From: Orobanche coerulescens
Lineage: Eukaryota > Streptophyta > Magnoliopsida > Lamiales > Orobanchaceae
Direction: 5' to 3'
NCBI GenBank assembly: GCA_033398695.1
Contig: CM065815.1
Coordinates: forward strand, 99,910,501-99,974,500
Length of the DNA: 64,000 bases
The stretch's first letter is position 1. Each line of letters starts with the position of its first letter. Made by a program: the position numbers and the translations under genes. The notes under the pieces are model-generated. The model made no database searches and was not told where the DNA came from. It saw nothing but the letters and a program-made list of their open reading frames with translations. Below are positions 36,601 through 49,342 of this stretch, one piece after another.

Positions 36601-38046
36601 TAGTACGAGTGTCGACCAAACTCACCAAGTAACCCTGACATTTCTCCTTCCTTAGACCTCTCAGTGCTTTCATGGCTGTGATTACTCTTGGTACTGTCCT
36701 ACTCTTAGTACCATAAAAGGTGATCGACTCGCCTTTGGAACACCTCAATGTTACCTTCTTGCCACGGCAGCTTATATTGGCATCATGTCTATCGAGCCAG
36801 TCCATACCAAGGATCACATCAAAAACCATCAAGTTAATCAAATACAGGCTAGCATCAAATTCTCTACCTCCTATCTCAATATTCTCGTCAATCATTGTAT
36901 TAGTGAGGATCGTATTTCCTGACAGTAAGCTAACCTCAAGAGAATCAACAGTTCTAACACTTTTATGATCAATGGCATGATAAAATTTTGCAAACATAAA
37001 AGTATGTGTGGCACCAGTGTCAAATAAAGCGAAGCTAGGCACATTAGAGATCATGAGCATACCTGACACCATGCCGGGATTCTCATCTGCGTCCTTTTGG
37101 GTCAAAGTATAGATGCGAGCTTTTCTACCAAAACCTTGACCTTTGGCTCTTTGTAGATGACAGTTCGAAGATGAATGTCCTAGCTCCTTGCATCTGTAGC
37201 AGACACCTTTACCGTACAGGCACTCCCCTCCCTGATTCTTACCACACTTCGAGCACTCTAGCTTACTGGTTTGAGGCTTAGGTCCCGACCTTTGATCAAC
37301 CTTTGCTTGCTTATTAGAAACCACGACCTTATTTGGTTTCCATTCCAATGCCTCCTACCTGTACCAGGCTTCATAAACTATTTTTGATCCAGATTATGGC
37401 TAGCCTCAACCTCTTGGGCTCGAAAAACCGTCTCGGTATAGGGTAGCACCCCATGACCATCCACGATGTGATGAATACTCGGGCGTAAACCACTTCGGAA
37501 CTTAAGGGCCCTCTTTTGATCTGTATCCACCATGTGCTCCACAAAGAAGCTGATTTGGTTGAATTTTCTCTCATATTCTTCAACTGTCATTCCTTCTTGT
37601 TCAAGATTCCAAAACTCTCTCTCCATGTTCTCTCGGTAATGCTGTGGGTAGTACTGTTCCATTATTGTTTCCTTGAATCGATCCCAAGTTAATGGAGCAT
37701 GCTCTGCCGCCGGCCTCAAATGCCAATAGCTTATCCACCAGCGTCCAGCATCTTCCACCATTTGATATTGGCCACAAATAAATCTTTGTGCATCGGTGCA
37801 CCCACTGAGCTCAAAGGTGCGCTCGAGCGACATGAACCATTCGTCAACAAAAGCTGGTCCTTCTCGACCGTTGAATGTGGGTGGGGTGAAACGTCGAAAT
37901 TGTTGCACAACTTGTGCCTGAGTAGGAGCTGGCACGTTATTGTTGTGGTTATCCTGACCTCCGTCACTACCGCCAAGGTTAGCATTCTGACCATCGAGAT
38001 TATCTGTACCTCGGTTAGCTAGGCGTCCACGTCCACGAGTTGCCAT
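33673..38046 (-). pseudogene. E7 gag-pol polyprotein (broken)
   Basis: Gag begins MATRGRGR at 38046 and has a stop at 37378. A one-base deletion near 37330 relative to E8 shifts the frame. A 37348-36032 segment has one canonical CCHC knuckle ([14 protein letters not shown]), protease (FDTGATHTF) and RT. A one-base insertion near 36035 precedes the FIDDIFVYS segment. RNase H, an H2C2 integrase and a chromodomain ([17 protein letters not shown], 33673-33867) follow in pieces. There are more breaks than in E8. Confidence 0.88.
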
Positions 38047-38484
38047 TATCCTAAGGTATACCCCACGCAACGATCCTTCAGTACTTACCCAACGAGAGAG
38101 AGAAATAAAATGGAGAGTTACACTGCATCTATAGGTTGAGCACCAGAGATTTCTAGCAATGATGACTTTCGCATGTCACACATATACTTATAAATTTATT
38201 AGTAAATAATTTCATGCCCAAATACTTTATCAGAAAATTCTTATGTACAAAGTAGACTGAAGATGCATCTATACTGCATGAATCATGGTTGATCTGGTAA
38301 ACTGCATTTATCGCATAATGAATAATAATAACTTAATGTACCTTGGAGTCGACGTGGAGCGGCAGAGGTGGATGATCATAATTGCTAAAAATATTGACTA
38401 CTTGCGAAGATGAAATTTTCAGTTTAGAAAAAGAACCCATTTTAACGAGTCTATAGAACCGTAGACCCTCCCCGATACCACTTA

Positions 38485-40814
38485 TGTAGAGACCACTCTT
38501 CTAATATAATAATTCTTCTAATTTTAAGAAAAATAAATAAAAATACTGCAGCGGAAATACATCTCAAAAGACAAGCTTGATAATTTGCAAGTAATCTTCT
38601 CGAGTCATTGTTAAAACAAAACATACCTTGACGTAACAATAAAACAAATTGAACACTTGTCCATAAACATAGTTTGAGAGAAATAATAATAAATATATAT
38701 AAACATCTAATCATAGGCTTGATCATCCCACTCTCAATCGCATGCCACATCGAGCTCCTCAACCTGAAAGGGGTTAAATAGTGGGGCGAGCTTCCAACTC
38801 GCTCAGTGTGGAGGATACGCAATATGTCTACGTTAATTACTAAATATATTAGCAAATATAAACAACATGACTAATAAATTTTGAAGCCCGTCGGATAGCC
38901 CGAAGGCTTTATACACAATTAAGTGCTTTTGACTGATTTGCACATTTAAGTGCTTCTAACTGATTGCACATTTAAGTGCTTCTGACTGATTGCACATTTA
39001 AGTACTTCTAACTGATTTCACGTGCACATATGAGACCTTATATAAAGCAATTAAAATAAACAAAAGCATAATAAGTCCCCACACCTGGATAAAATGTTGT
39101 TCTTGAACTTGAATGTGATGAGATGCTTGACTCGACAAATTCTAGGCCCGTAATTTCTTGTTATTGTCTACAAATAATGATAATAGTTTATTATTAATAT
39201 AATACTATAATTAAAGATAAAATACAAGACAAAATTTAAATTGAATATTAATATTATTTGATAAAGTCAATAGGTTAAAGGCTTGGCTGGAAGGGACTGA
39301 TTTGGGTTTGAAGAAAGCATTGGCCCAATAAAAGACTGATATATAATTGGAAACTGAAAATAACTGAAACAGGCAGATCGGGTTACTATTAAAATAAAAT
39401 TGGACTGGAAATAATAAAATGGGCTGAAAGGGTTCTGGGCTAAAATGAAGTAGGAACAGATCGGCCATTAAATACTAGGGCTGAAATAATGGGCTTAAAT
39501 CAGCCCAACCGATAGAATTGGCATTAGCCCTTGATAAAAGCAGACTACTATCCTTTGTTTCATTTTCTCTCCGTTTCTCCAGAACTACACAAGACTAGCG
39601 GATGGAGTATCGGTGATTCTCCGCCTTGGATCGGAGCAGCGGCATACGCACACCATGATTCGAGGATCCGGGTCGGTCTTACACCGCCCCTTTTGAACCA
39701 CCGGCTGAAGGAATGGGCCGTGGTTTAGAGGAAGCAGAGGCAACTGACGAACGAGTGTTTCCTGGTGGTTTTAATCTAAAAGCGAGAGTTTGGTGACAGT
39801 GAGGTTGGGGTCTGAAGGTGACTGCGGCAAAAGATGGTTTCCCAGGTTTGCTTTGTATCGATCTCTTTTTTTTTTTATTCTGATTTGAAGGAGAAAAAGG
39901 GCTTCTGATGGGGACATTATCGGTTTGAGATTAACAGTTTGGTTATGGTGATTAGGCAAGTGTTTGGGCTTAAATCGAAGAAGAAGATTGGAAGACCGAA
40001 TTTATGTGAAGAAAATTGAGATGAAAAGTGTTTGTAATGGAAGGAACTTACAGAAGAATTTCCTTGTTGATTTGCGTTCGCTAGATCGTTCTGAGATGTT
40101 GGAAGTATGTAGGATTTGTTGTAAATGAAATTTCCTGGTGTGTGTGTGTGCGCTTTGGTAAATTTTCTGAAGATGATCGTTGGCTGTGACAGAGAATTGT
40201 GAATTGTTCTGAGTTTAATTTGTTGTTTGTAGTGGATTTCTGCAAAGAAATCTTGACTTATACATATCTCTCCTTTATATGGTAAATTTTGTAACCACTT
40301 CTCCCATGATGCCCACTACTCCACTAAGGTGGTTGATAGTGGGAAGTGCAGAAACCTCATTCCATCATGTGGGAGAGAGAAATGATTTGGGTTGGAAAAT
40401 GATAATTGAGCTCTTAATTAATTATGGGAGTTGGGTTTGGGAATTAGTAGTTGATTATTAATTTCAATTGGGTTTGGGAACTAATATTTATTGGCCTGAA
40501 TATTATAGTGGTTGGTTGGCCCAAAAATGAATGTATTATTTAAAATGGACTTGTGAAATCTTATGGGTAACGATTAATATCGCTTAAAATTTGACTCGGG
40601 CCTAGAAATGACAACATGAAACACGATGAAATAAAACGAGAAATAACACGACATGAATCACATGGCTGGACATGAATTATAATGACATAAATGAATTTGC
40701 GTGATCATGAAATAAAATGAATTAAACGATAAATTATTCGGGCATTAATTTAATAAAATTGAACATGTTTTCTATAATTCACAATAAATATATATGCGAA
40801 ATCGGGGCGTTACA
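38485..40814 (-). repeat. Shared middle LTR of the E7-E8 tandem
   Basis: This 2330-bp LTR begins TGTAGAGACC (plus view) and ends GGGGCGTTACA. It serves as 5' LTR of E7 and 3' LTR of E8. The E7 primer-site sequence TGGTATCGGGGAG (minus) lies just left of it, near 38468-38480. A 26-bp minisatellite is inside. Short frames here are not credible genes. Confidence 0.9.
38914..39026. repeat. 26-bp minisatellite in the middle LTR (4 units)
   Basis: Four units of the type ATTTAAGTGCTTCTGACTGA plus TTGCAC occur. The equivalent stretch in the E8 right LTR has five. Confidence 0.85.
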
Positions 40815-40854
40815 ACCTACTCCCCTTTAACAAATTTTCGTCCTCAAAAATTAA

Positions 40855-43800
40855 GTTACGTACCTTGAAAAATAAATGTTGGATACTTAGAACGGATCTC
40901 CTCTTCACGTTCCCATGTTGCCTCATTTGGTCCATGACGACTCCATTGAACTTTCACCAATTTAACCTCTTAGTTTCGTAACTGGTGTACCTTACGCTCC
41001 AAAATAGCTATAGGTACCTCCTCATAAGTCAGATTCTTGGCTATATGCAACTCTTTGAAATTGCATACATGACCACGATCATGTACGCATTTTCTCAGCA
41101 TGGAGACGTGAAAGACATTGTGCACTCCCGATAACTCTAACGGCAATGCCAAACTATAAGCAAGATCACTAACGCGACCTAAAATCTCAAAAGGTCCAAT
41201 ATAGCGAGGCTGTAGCTTTCCCTTTTTACCGAATCGTATTACTCCTTTCATCGGCGCTACCTTCAGGAACACCTTCCCTCCAATCTCAAATTGGATATCT
41301 TTCCTTCGTTTATCCGCATAAGACTTCTGCCGATCCTGGGCAGTCTTAATTCTACTTCTATTTTTGGCTATCTTTTCTATAGTCTGCCCGATCAATTCTG
41401 GACCCAAAATTTTTCCTTCTCCAACCTCGCTCTAATAAAGGGGCGATCGGCATTTCCTTCCATACAAAGCTTCATACGGGGCCATTTGTATAGTAGCTTG
41501 GTAACTATTGTTATAAGCAAACTCTACTAACGGCAAAATATTCTCCCAATTCTCACCAGTATCAAGAATACAGGCCCTCAACAAATCTTCAAGTGTCTTG
41601 ATAGTCCGTTGAGATTGACCATCGGTTTGCGGATGATCTGCAGTACTGAAATTCAATTTAGTGCCCAATGCACTTTGCAGACTTTTCTAAAATTTCGATG
41701 TAAATCGTGGATCTCTATCCGAGACGATCGACAGTGGAACACCATGTAACCTCATAATCTCCCGAATATAAATCCTTGCATACTGTTCCATACTATAAGT
41801 CATCCTCACATGTAGAAAATGAGATGACTTCATCAAACGATCTACTATCACCCAGATAGCGTCGTTCTTCCTCACGGTTCATGGCAGACCAACCACGAAA
41901 TCCATTGTGATATGCTCCCATTTCCATTCTGGCATTTCCAATGATTGAAGTAAACCTCCTGGCTGTTGGTGTTCTGCCTTCACTTGCTCACATATCATAC
42001 ACCTCTCCACAAATACACCAATGTCCTCTTTCATTCCTCTCCACCAAAAGAACTTCTCCAGGTCGTGGTACATCTTTGTACCTCTCGGGTGAGCGGAGTA
42101 TGGTGCATTGTAAGGTTCTTCAAGAATTTGCTTCCTAAGGGATGGATCCTTAGGAACATATAACCTCCCATCATAAGTCCAAACGTCGTCTGCGGCAACT
42201 ACAAACTTCTCAATACTCCCAGCTTGTGCTCGATCCTTCATCTTGCACAAGAACTTATCACGTGGTTGAGCCTCCTTAATCTTATCCCTCAAGTTAGGTT
42301 GCAAGACCAAAGATGATAGGATTGCTTTCAAACGTTTTGAAGGCTAAATTACCTCAATCCTCAACTAGGAGAACTCCTTTATCAAACTCTCCTAATCAGT
42401 CAAGCAAGCTAACTCGCCTCTTGTCTTCCGACTCAAGGTATCAGCTACCACATTAGCCTTACCCGGATGGTAATTAATAGTACAATCATAGTCCCTCACC
42501 AATTCTAACCATCGCCTTTGTCTCATGTTAAGATCCTTCTGTATGAAAATATACTTCAAACTTTTATGGTCCGTGTATATCTCACACTTCCCTCCAGAGA
42601 GATAGTGACGCCAAATCTTCAGTGCATGTACTACAACAGCCAACTCCAGATCATGCGTTGGATAGTTCAACTCATGTGGTTTAAGCTGTGTCGATGCATA
42701 GGCTACTACTTTACCATGCTGCATCAGAACACAACCCAACCCATGCTTTGAGGCATCACTATAAATAACAAAGTCTTCTGTCGGATCAGGAATCGTTAAT
42801 ACTGGTCCCGAGGTTAGCCTCCTTTTCAACTCTTGGGAACTTTCCTCGCACCTATCGTTCCATTCAAACCTCACACCTTTCCTTGTTAACTGGGTCATAG
42901 GAGTGGCGATTTTCGAAAATCACTCGATAAATCTCCTAGAATTGCCAGCTAGACCTCGAAAGCTGTGAACTTCACTCGCATTCTTGGGTATTCCCCAACT
43001 ACTCACTGCTACAACTTTATCGGGATCAACCTCAATTCCTTTTGAAGTCACCACATGTCCAAGGAATCCAACTTTATTTAACCAAAACTCACATTTCTTA
43101 AACTTGGCATACAACTTCTCCTTGCGAAGCGTCTTCAATGTAACTCTCAAATGTTCTTGGTGTTGTTCCTTGTCCTTAGAATACACCAAGATGTCATCTA
43201 TGAAGACGATCACGAACGTATCCAAGTAAGGTTGGAACACCCTGCTCATCAAATCCATAAATACTGCCGGTGCATTACTCAGACCAAATGGCATCACTAC
43301 AAATTCAAAATGCCTATAACGGGTCCTGAAAGCCGTCTTGGGAATGTCACACTCCCTAATCTTCAGTTGGTGGTACCCCGACCGCAAATCAATCTTTGAA
43401 AAGGTTCCGGATCCTCTCAACTGATCGAATAGATCCTTGATTCTCGGTAGTGGGTACTTGTTCTTCACCGTGAGTCGATTCAGCTCTCTGTAATCGATAC
43501 ACATCCGAAGTGACCCATCCTTCTTTCTTACAAATAGTACTGGTGCACCCCAGGGTGACACGCTAGGACGAACAAATCCGAGCTCCAGCAACTCTTGAAT
43601 CTGGACCTTCAATTCTTGAAGTTCCTTCGAAGCTATTCTATATGGCGCTTGGATGTAGGGGCCGCCCCAGGGACCAAATCAATACTAAACTCCACTTGTA
43701 GGTCAGGTGGGACTCCCAGAAAATCTTTTGGAAACACATCTAGAAACTCTCGTACTATAGGTACATCTGTAGGGGATACCTCATTAGTACGAGTGTCGAC

Positions 43801-45232
43801 CAATCTCACCAAGTAACCCTAACATTTCTCCTTCCTTAGACCTCCCAGTGCTTTTATGGCTGTGATTACTCTAGGTACTGTCCTACTCTTAGTACCATAA
43901 AAGTTGATCGACTCGCCTTCGGAACACCTCAATGTTACCTTGTTCTCACGACAGCTTATATCGGCATCATGTCTATCGAGCCACTCCATACCAAGGATCA
44001 CATCAAAATCCATCGAGTTAATCAAATATAGGCTAGCATCAAATTCTCTACCTCCTATCTTAATATTCTTATCAATCATTCTATTAGTGAGGATCGTATT
44101 TCCTGACAGTAAGCTAACCTCAAGAGAATCAACAGTTCTAACGCTTCTATGATCAATGGCATGATAAAATTTTGCAGACATAAAAGTATGTGTGGCACCA
44201 GTGTCAAATAAAGTGAAGTCAGGCACATTAGAGATCATGAGCATACCTGACACCATGCCGGGATTCTCATCTGCGCCCTTTTGGGTCAAAGTATAGATGC
44301 GATCTTTTCCACCAAAACCTTGACCTTTGGCTCTTTGGAGATGATAGTTCGAAGATGAATGTCCTGGCTCCTTGCATCTGTAGCAGACACCTTTACCGTA
44401 TAAGCACTCCCCTCCATGATTCTTACCACACTTCGAGCACTCTGGCTTACTGGTTTGAGGCTTAGGTCCCGACCTTTGATCAACCTTTGCTTGCTTATTA
44501 GAAACCACAACCTTATTTTGGTTTCCATTCCAATGCCTCCTACCGGTACTAGGCTTCGTAGACTGTTGTTGATCCAGATTATGGCTAACATCAACCTCTT
44601 AGGCTCGAAAAACCATCTCGGTATAGGGTAGCACCCCATGACCATCCACGATGTGACGAATACTCGGGCGTAAACCACTTTGGAACTTAAGGGCCCTCTT
44701 TCGATCTGTATCCACCATGTGCTCCACAAAGAAGCTGATTTGGTTGAATTTTCTCTCATATTCTTCAACCATCATTCCTTCTTGTTCAAGATTCCAAAAC
44801 TCTCTCTCCATCTTCTCTCGGTAATGCTGTGGGTAGTACTGTTCCATTACTATTTCCTTGAATCGATCCCAAGTTAATGCAGCACGCTCAACCGCCTGTC
44901 CTGAAACGCCAATAGCTTATCCACCAGCGTCCAGCATCTTCCACCATTTGATATTGGCCACAAAGAAATCTTTGCGCATCGGTGCACCTAATGAGCTCAA
45001 ATATGCGCTTGAGCGACATGAACTATTCGTTAACGAAAGCTGGTCCTTCTCGACCGTTGAATGTGGGTGGGGTGAAACGTCGAAATGGTTGCACAACTTG
45101 TGCCTGAGTAGGAGCTGGCACGTTATTGTTGTGGTTATCCTGACCTCCGTCACCACCACCAAGGTTAGCATTCTGACCACCGAGATTATCTGCACCTCGG
45201 TTAGATGGGTGTCCACGTCCACGAGTTGCCAT
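40855..45232 (-). pseudogene. E8 gag-pol polyprotein (broken)
   Basis: Gag starts MATRGRGH at 45232. Protein order and motifs follow E7: one CCHC knuckle (CYRCKEPGHSSSNY, last Cys changed to Tyr), FDTGATHTF protease, [14 protein letters not shown] in RT, YSDAS in RNase H, TDGQSQRT in integrase and a degraded chromodomain after a stop at 40970. Stops at 43819 and near 42370 read TAG where E7 has CAG. It is slightly less damaged than E7 in pol. Confidence 0.88.
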
Positions 45233-45670
45233 TATCCTAAGGCATACCACACGCAACGATCCTTCAGTACTTACCCAACGAGAGGGAGAAATAAAAGGGA
45301 GAGTTACACTGCATCTATAGATTGAGCACCAGAGATTTCTAGCAATGATGACTTTTGCATGTCACACATATACTTATGGATTTATTAGAAAACAATTTCA
45401 TGCCCAAATACTTTATCACAAAATTCTTATGTACAAAGTAGACTGAAGATGCATCTATACTGCATGAATCATGGTTGATCTGGTAAACTGCATTTATCAC
45501 ATAATGAATAATAATAACTTAATGTACCTTGGAGTCGACGTGGAGCAGCAAAGGTGGATGATCATAATTGCTAAAAATATTGACTACTTGCGAAGATGAA
45601 ATTTTCAGTTTAGAAAAAGAAACCATTTTAACGAGTCTACAGAACCATATACCCGCTCCGATACCACTTA

Positions 45671-46808
45671 TGTAGCGACTACTCTTCTAATATAATAATT
45701 CTTCTAATTTTAAGAAGAATAAATAAAAATACTGCAGCGGAAATACATCTCAAAAGACAAACTTGATAATTTTCAAGTAATCTTCTCGAGTCATTGTTAA
45801 AACAAAACATACCTTGACGTAACAATAAAACAAATTGAACACTTGTCCATAAACATAGTTTGAGAGAAATAATATTAAATATATATAAACATCTAATCAT
45901 AGGCTTGATCATCCCACTCTCAATCGCATGCCACATCGAGCTCCTCAACCTAAAAGGGGTTAAATAATGGGGTGAGCTTCCAACTCCCTCAGTGTGGAGG
46001 ATACGAAATATGTCTACGTTAATTACTAAATATATTAGCAAGTATAAACAACATGACTGATAAATTCTGAAGCCCGTCGGCTAGCCCGAAGGCTTTATGC
46101 ACAATTAAGTACTTCTGACTGATTTGCACATTTAAGTGCTTCTGACTGATTGCATATTTAAGTGCTTCTGACTGATTGCACATTTAAGTGCTTCTGACTA
46201 ATTGCACATTTAAGTGCTTCTGACTGATTTCACGTGCACATACGAGACAATATATAAAGCAATTAAAATACACAAAAGTGTAATAAGTCCCCACACCTGG
46301 ATAAAATGCAGTTCTTGAACTTGAATGTGATGAGATGCTTGACTCGACAAATTCTAGGCCCGTAATTTCTTGTTATTATCTACAAATAATGATAATAGTT
46401 TATTATTAATATAATACTATAATTAAAGATAAAATACAAGACATAATTTAAATTGAATATTAATATTATTTGATAAAGTCAATAGGTTAAAGGCTTGGCT
46501 GGAAGGGACTGATTTGGGTTTGAAGAAAGCATTGGCCCAATAAAAGACTGATATATAATTGGAAACTGAAAATAAATGAAACAGGCAGATCGAGTTACTA
46601 TTAAAATAAAATTGGACTGGAAATAATAAAATGGGCTGAAAGGGTTCTGGGCTAAAATGAAGTAAGAACAGATCGACCATTAAATACTAAGGCTGAAATA
46701 ATGGGCTTAAATCGGCCCAACCGATAGAATTGGCATCGGCCCTTGATAAAAGCCGACTACTATCCTTTGTTTCATTCTCTCGCCGTTTCTCCAGAACTAC
46801 ACGAGACT
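45671..46808 (-). repeat. E8 5' LTR, truncated by E9
   Basis: Matches about the first 1110 bases of the middle LTR (plus view). It stops at GAGACT where E9 begins TGTAACACC. The primer site TGGTATCGGAGC (minus) is just left of the LTR. The missing half is not found elsewhere in the window. Confidence 0.88.
46097..46236. repeat. 26-bp minisatellite in the E8 right LTR (5 units)
   Basis: The same unit as at 38914-39026, with one more copy. Confidence 0.85.
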
Positions 46809-49307
46809 TGTAACACCTCAAACTAGGCGGATATTACAATGTCGTGGACCCACGACTGGGACCCACCAGGCGAATGAAATTAATGACTTAAAATAATATA
46901 ATTGTAGTACCGAACCACATTATATCATCAAATTACTCCGATGAGGAGTTTCATTACAACACACCCAAGATAATACAGAATACATGTATATTTTATATGA
47001 AGATAAAATATACAACACTGAATAAAATGAGTATTCAAACGGAAGTCTGCAGCGGAAATAAAATGAAGAACATGAATGACTGAAAAGGATTGGGGCCCCC
47101 TACTAGTATCACTGGGACTCCTCGTCGTCAACGTTTCTTCCCGTGCTTTAGCCTTTCCATGACCTGAAAACAACATCCCCCAACGGGGTCAGTTACACAG
47201 AACAACAATCCTCAAGAGTTGACCAATATACAACAATCACATAAATGATTTAATGAATTAAGTTGAATGATGAGCATCAATGTACGCCCGAATGAAAAGC
47301 GTGAGATCACAAATAGCCGAGTGTCCGGAGCCCCGCATATACACCCGCTATTGGCCTAATTAGTCTCAAGGTCCAATGTGTCTGGAGTCCCGCGTATACA
47401 CATTACCGTGCGCACAGTCCAATGTGTCCGGAGTCCCGCATATACACGTGACCCTAGTGTGCCCGACTACAATTTCACACATGTGCCAACTGGCCATGCA
47501 ATATAATTCCGAAAGATCACCAGAACAAAAATGACCAGGGTGAGGAGTAATGAATAGAATCCGATCAGGATCAAGAACGACTCACCGAGATGAAATAATG
47601 ATACAACGAGTGATAGCTTCAATGAAATGATTTTGGAACCGTCGTTCCTCGTGAGTTAAATGATGAGTTGATAAATACAAGTCTTGACATGAACGATATA
47701 TTATGAGTGAATTACATGTATGAATGAACAACAACATAAGGAATGAATATCTTTTTAACCGAGTAAGAATTTACTTACACAATACCGGTGAAGAATGTCC
47801 TTCCTCGAACAAACGTCCTACAATGAGATTCCGATCGCTCGAAAAACCTTGAATAACACAATTACCAACAATACGCTCAATAAATGAACCAATCACGATT
47901 ATAACTAACTCAAAATGTAGATACGGCTAAACCAAGTTTATTGGGACATTATGACAAACACGTTGTAAACAATCTTCGATTGTTTACAATCAACCCTCAA
48001 TTATATCGATACCAACTTCCAAAGAGTGATACAATCCAACAAAAACATCTCCAATACCAACAATAATCCCATATGAATATCCAATTCGAGGTTTCAACAA
48101 CATCTAATCGAAACCCCCCAAATCCACATCAATATTCAAAGTGTTCTACAAACAATCCTTCAATAATCCGATAATTATTCATACCAACTCACAATCATAT
48201 GTATATCTCTTCATATAACATGATTATAACATCAAAAACATCATATTCCATCATAGAATCGAAATCTAGGGTGTTGAAGAATATTACCTTTGAAGATCCA
48301 AACACTTTGATCAGGTGAAATAGTGTTAAATCGACTATCCAAGTTTCCCAAACGAATGGAGACGATGAAAACCGAACAACCAAGTGATTGATGATGAAAA
48401 ATCTCTCCCTCAAACTCTCTCTCTCGGATACAAGGTGAAGAAATGATAAAATTAGCGCAAAGTCCCGTCCAAGTCCTTAAGTACTGCCATGGTTACGGCC
48501 GTAACTCAGCCTACTTAAGACCGTAACATCCCAAGTTAATGGCCTTACGGCCGTAACCAACTATCTCATACGGGCGTAACTCGCCCTCATCCAACCATCT
48601 GCCGACAGACATACGACCGTACCGCACATGCCTTACGGGCATAACTAGACTGTTACGGCCGTACTCAGCAAGACTTACGGGCGTATGACACCTTCGCCGA
48701 AACTGAGCGGGCACCCTGCTCAAAACGTACGGCCGTAACCGGCCAAGCCTTACAGCCGTACCTACCTTATCTTATGGCCGTATGCCGCAACCCTTACGGC
48801 CGTAAGCCCTCTTCGTCTGACATTTCCTGAAAACCACGAACACATATTACGGTCGTAGCATGCCTACCTTACAGCCATATCTCACCTTCGGCCAAAACAA
48901 CCTTAAGCCAACGAATGCATGTTACGGCCATAATGCATGATTAGTTACAGCCGTAACTCATTGTTGGAAGTGTCGAAGATGCTACAACTCCATCTACTCG
49001 CTACAAACGGTGAATGATCCGACATACAATACTCGTATGAATGTAATTAAGTCCAATAACATGTGATAGATGACACTTCCAACACAAGACTACCATTAAC
49101 GATGATTATGATAATATTGTCATCTCGATCCTGAAACGGAGATGACTAATGATCTGTAACTGATACACGGTTACAATATTCCAACGATGAACACAAATGA
49201 ATGAATCATGAATGATGAGTGATTAATAATGAGTGAAAATTACTGAGTGACAATTACTGACTGATAATTACTGAATGATAATGAATGAAGTACAACTGGG
49301 TATTACA
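46809..49307 (-). repeat. E9 3' LTR
   Basis: This 2499-bp LTR begins TGTAATACCC (minus, 49307) and ends GGTGTTACA (46809). It has a palindrome cluster at 48493-48956 and three copies of a GTGTCCGGAGTCCCGC unit at about 47325-47455. Apart from these repeats I see no gene in it. Confidence 0.88.
48493..48956. repeat. TTACGGCCGTAA palindrome cluster in the E9 LTR
   Basis: Sixteen copies, perfect or with one to three changes, start near 48493, 48524, 48544, 48568, 48610, 48632, 48652, 48675, 48727, 48751, 48771, 48795, 48847, 48871, 48921 and 48945. They lie about 350-815 bases into the LTR in element orientation. A GA-rich leader-like stretch follows at about 48410-48435. Confidence 0.9.
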
Positions 49308-49325
49308 TACTTCCCCCCTTAAAAA
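49308..49325 (-). promoter_or_regulatory. E9 polypurine tract
   Basis: The minus strand reads AAGGGGGGAAGTA directly before the LTR start TGTAATACCC. Confidence 0.82.
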
Positions 49326-49342
49326 AAGTTTCGTCCTCGAAA

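Larger units (their letters stand above)
33522..46808 (-). mobile_element. E7-E8: tandem LTR-internal-LTR-internal-LTR array of a second Tekay-type family
   Basis: Three LTRs (33522-33631 remnant, 38485-40814 full, 45671-46808 partial) alternate with two internal regions of 4853 and 4856 bp in the same orientation. Both internal regions hold the same gag-pol-chromodomain order. The shared middle LTR is the expected product of unequal recombination between LTRs of two related elements. The family differs from E1 in gag, LTR sequence and zinc-knuckle number. Confidence 0.92.

Noticed and set aside
39531..39728. Small genes inside the E7-E8 LTR
   Set aside because: Short frames in LTR sequence with no recognisable domain and no conservation in the E8 LTR copy.
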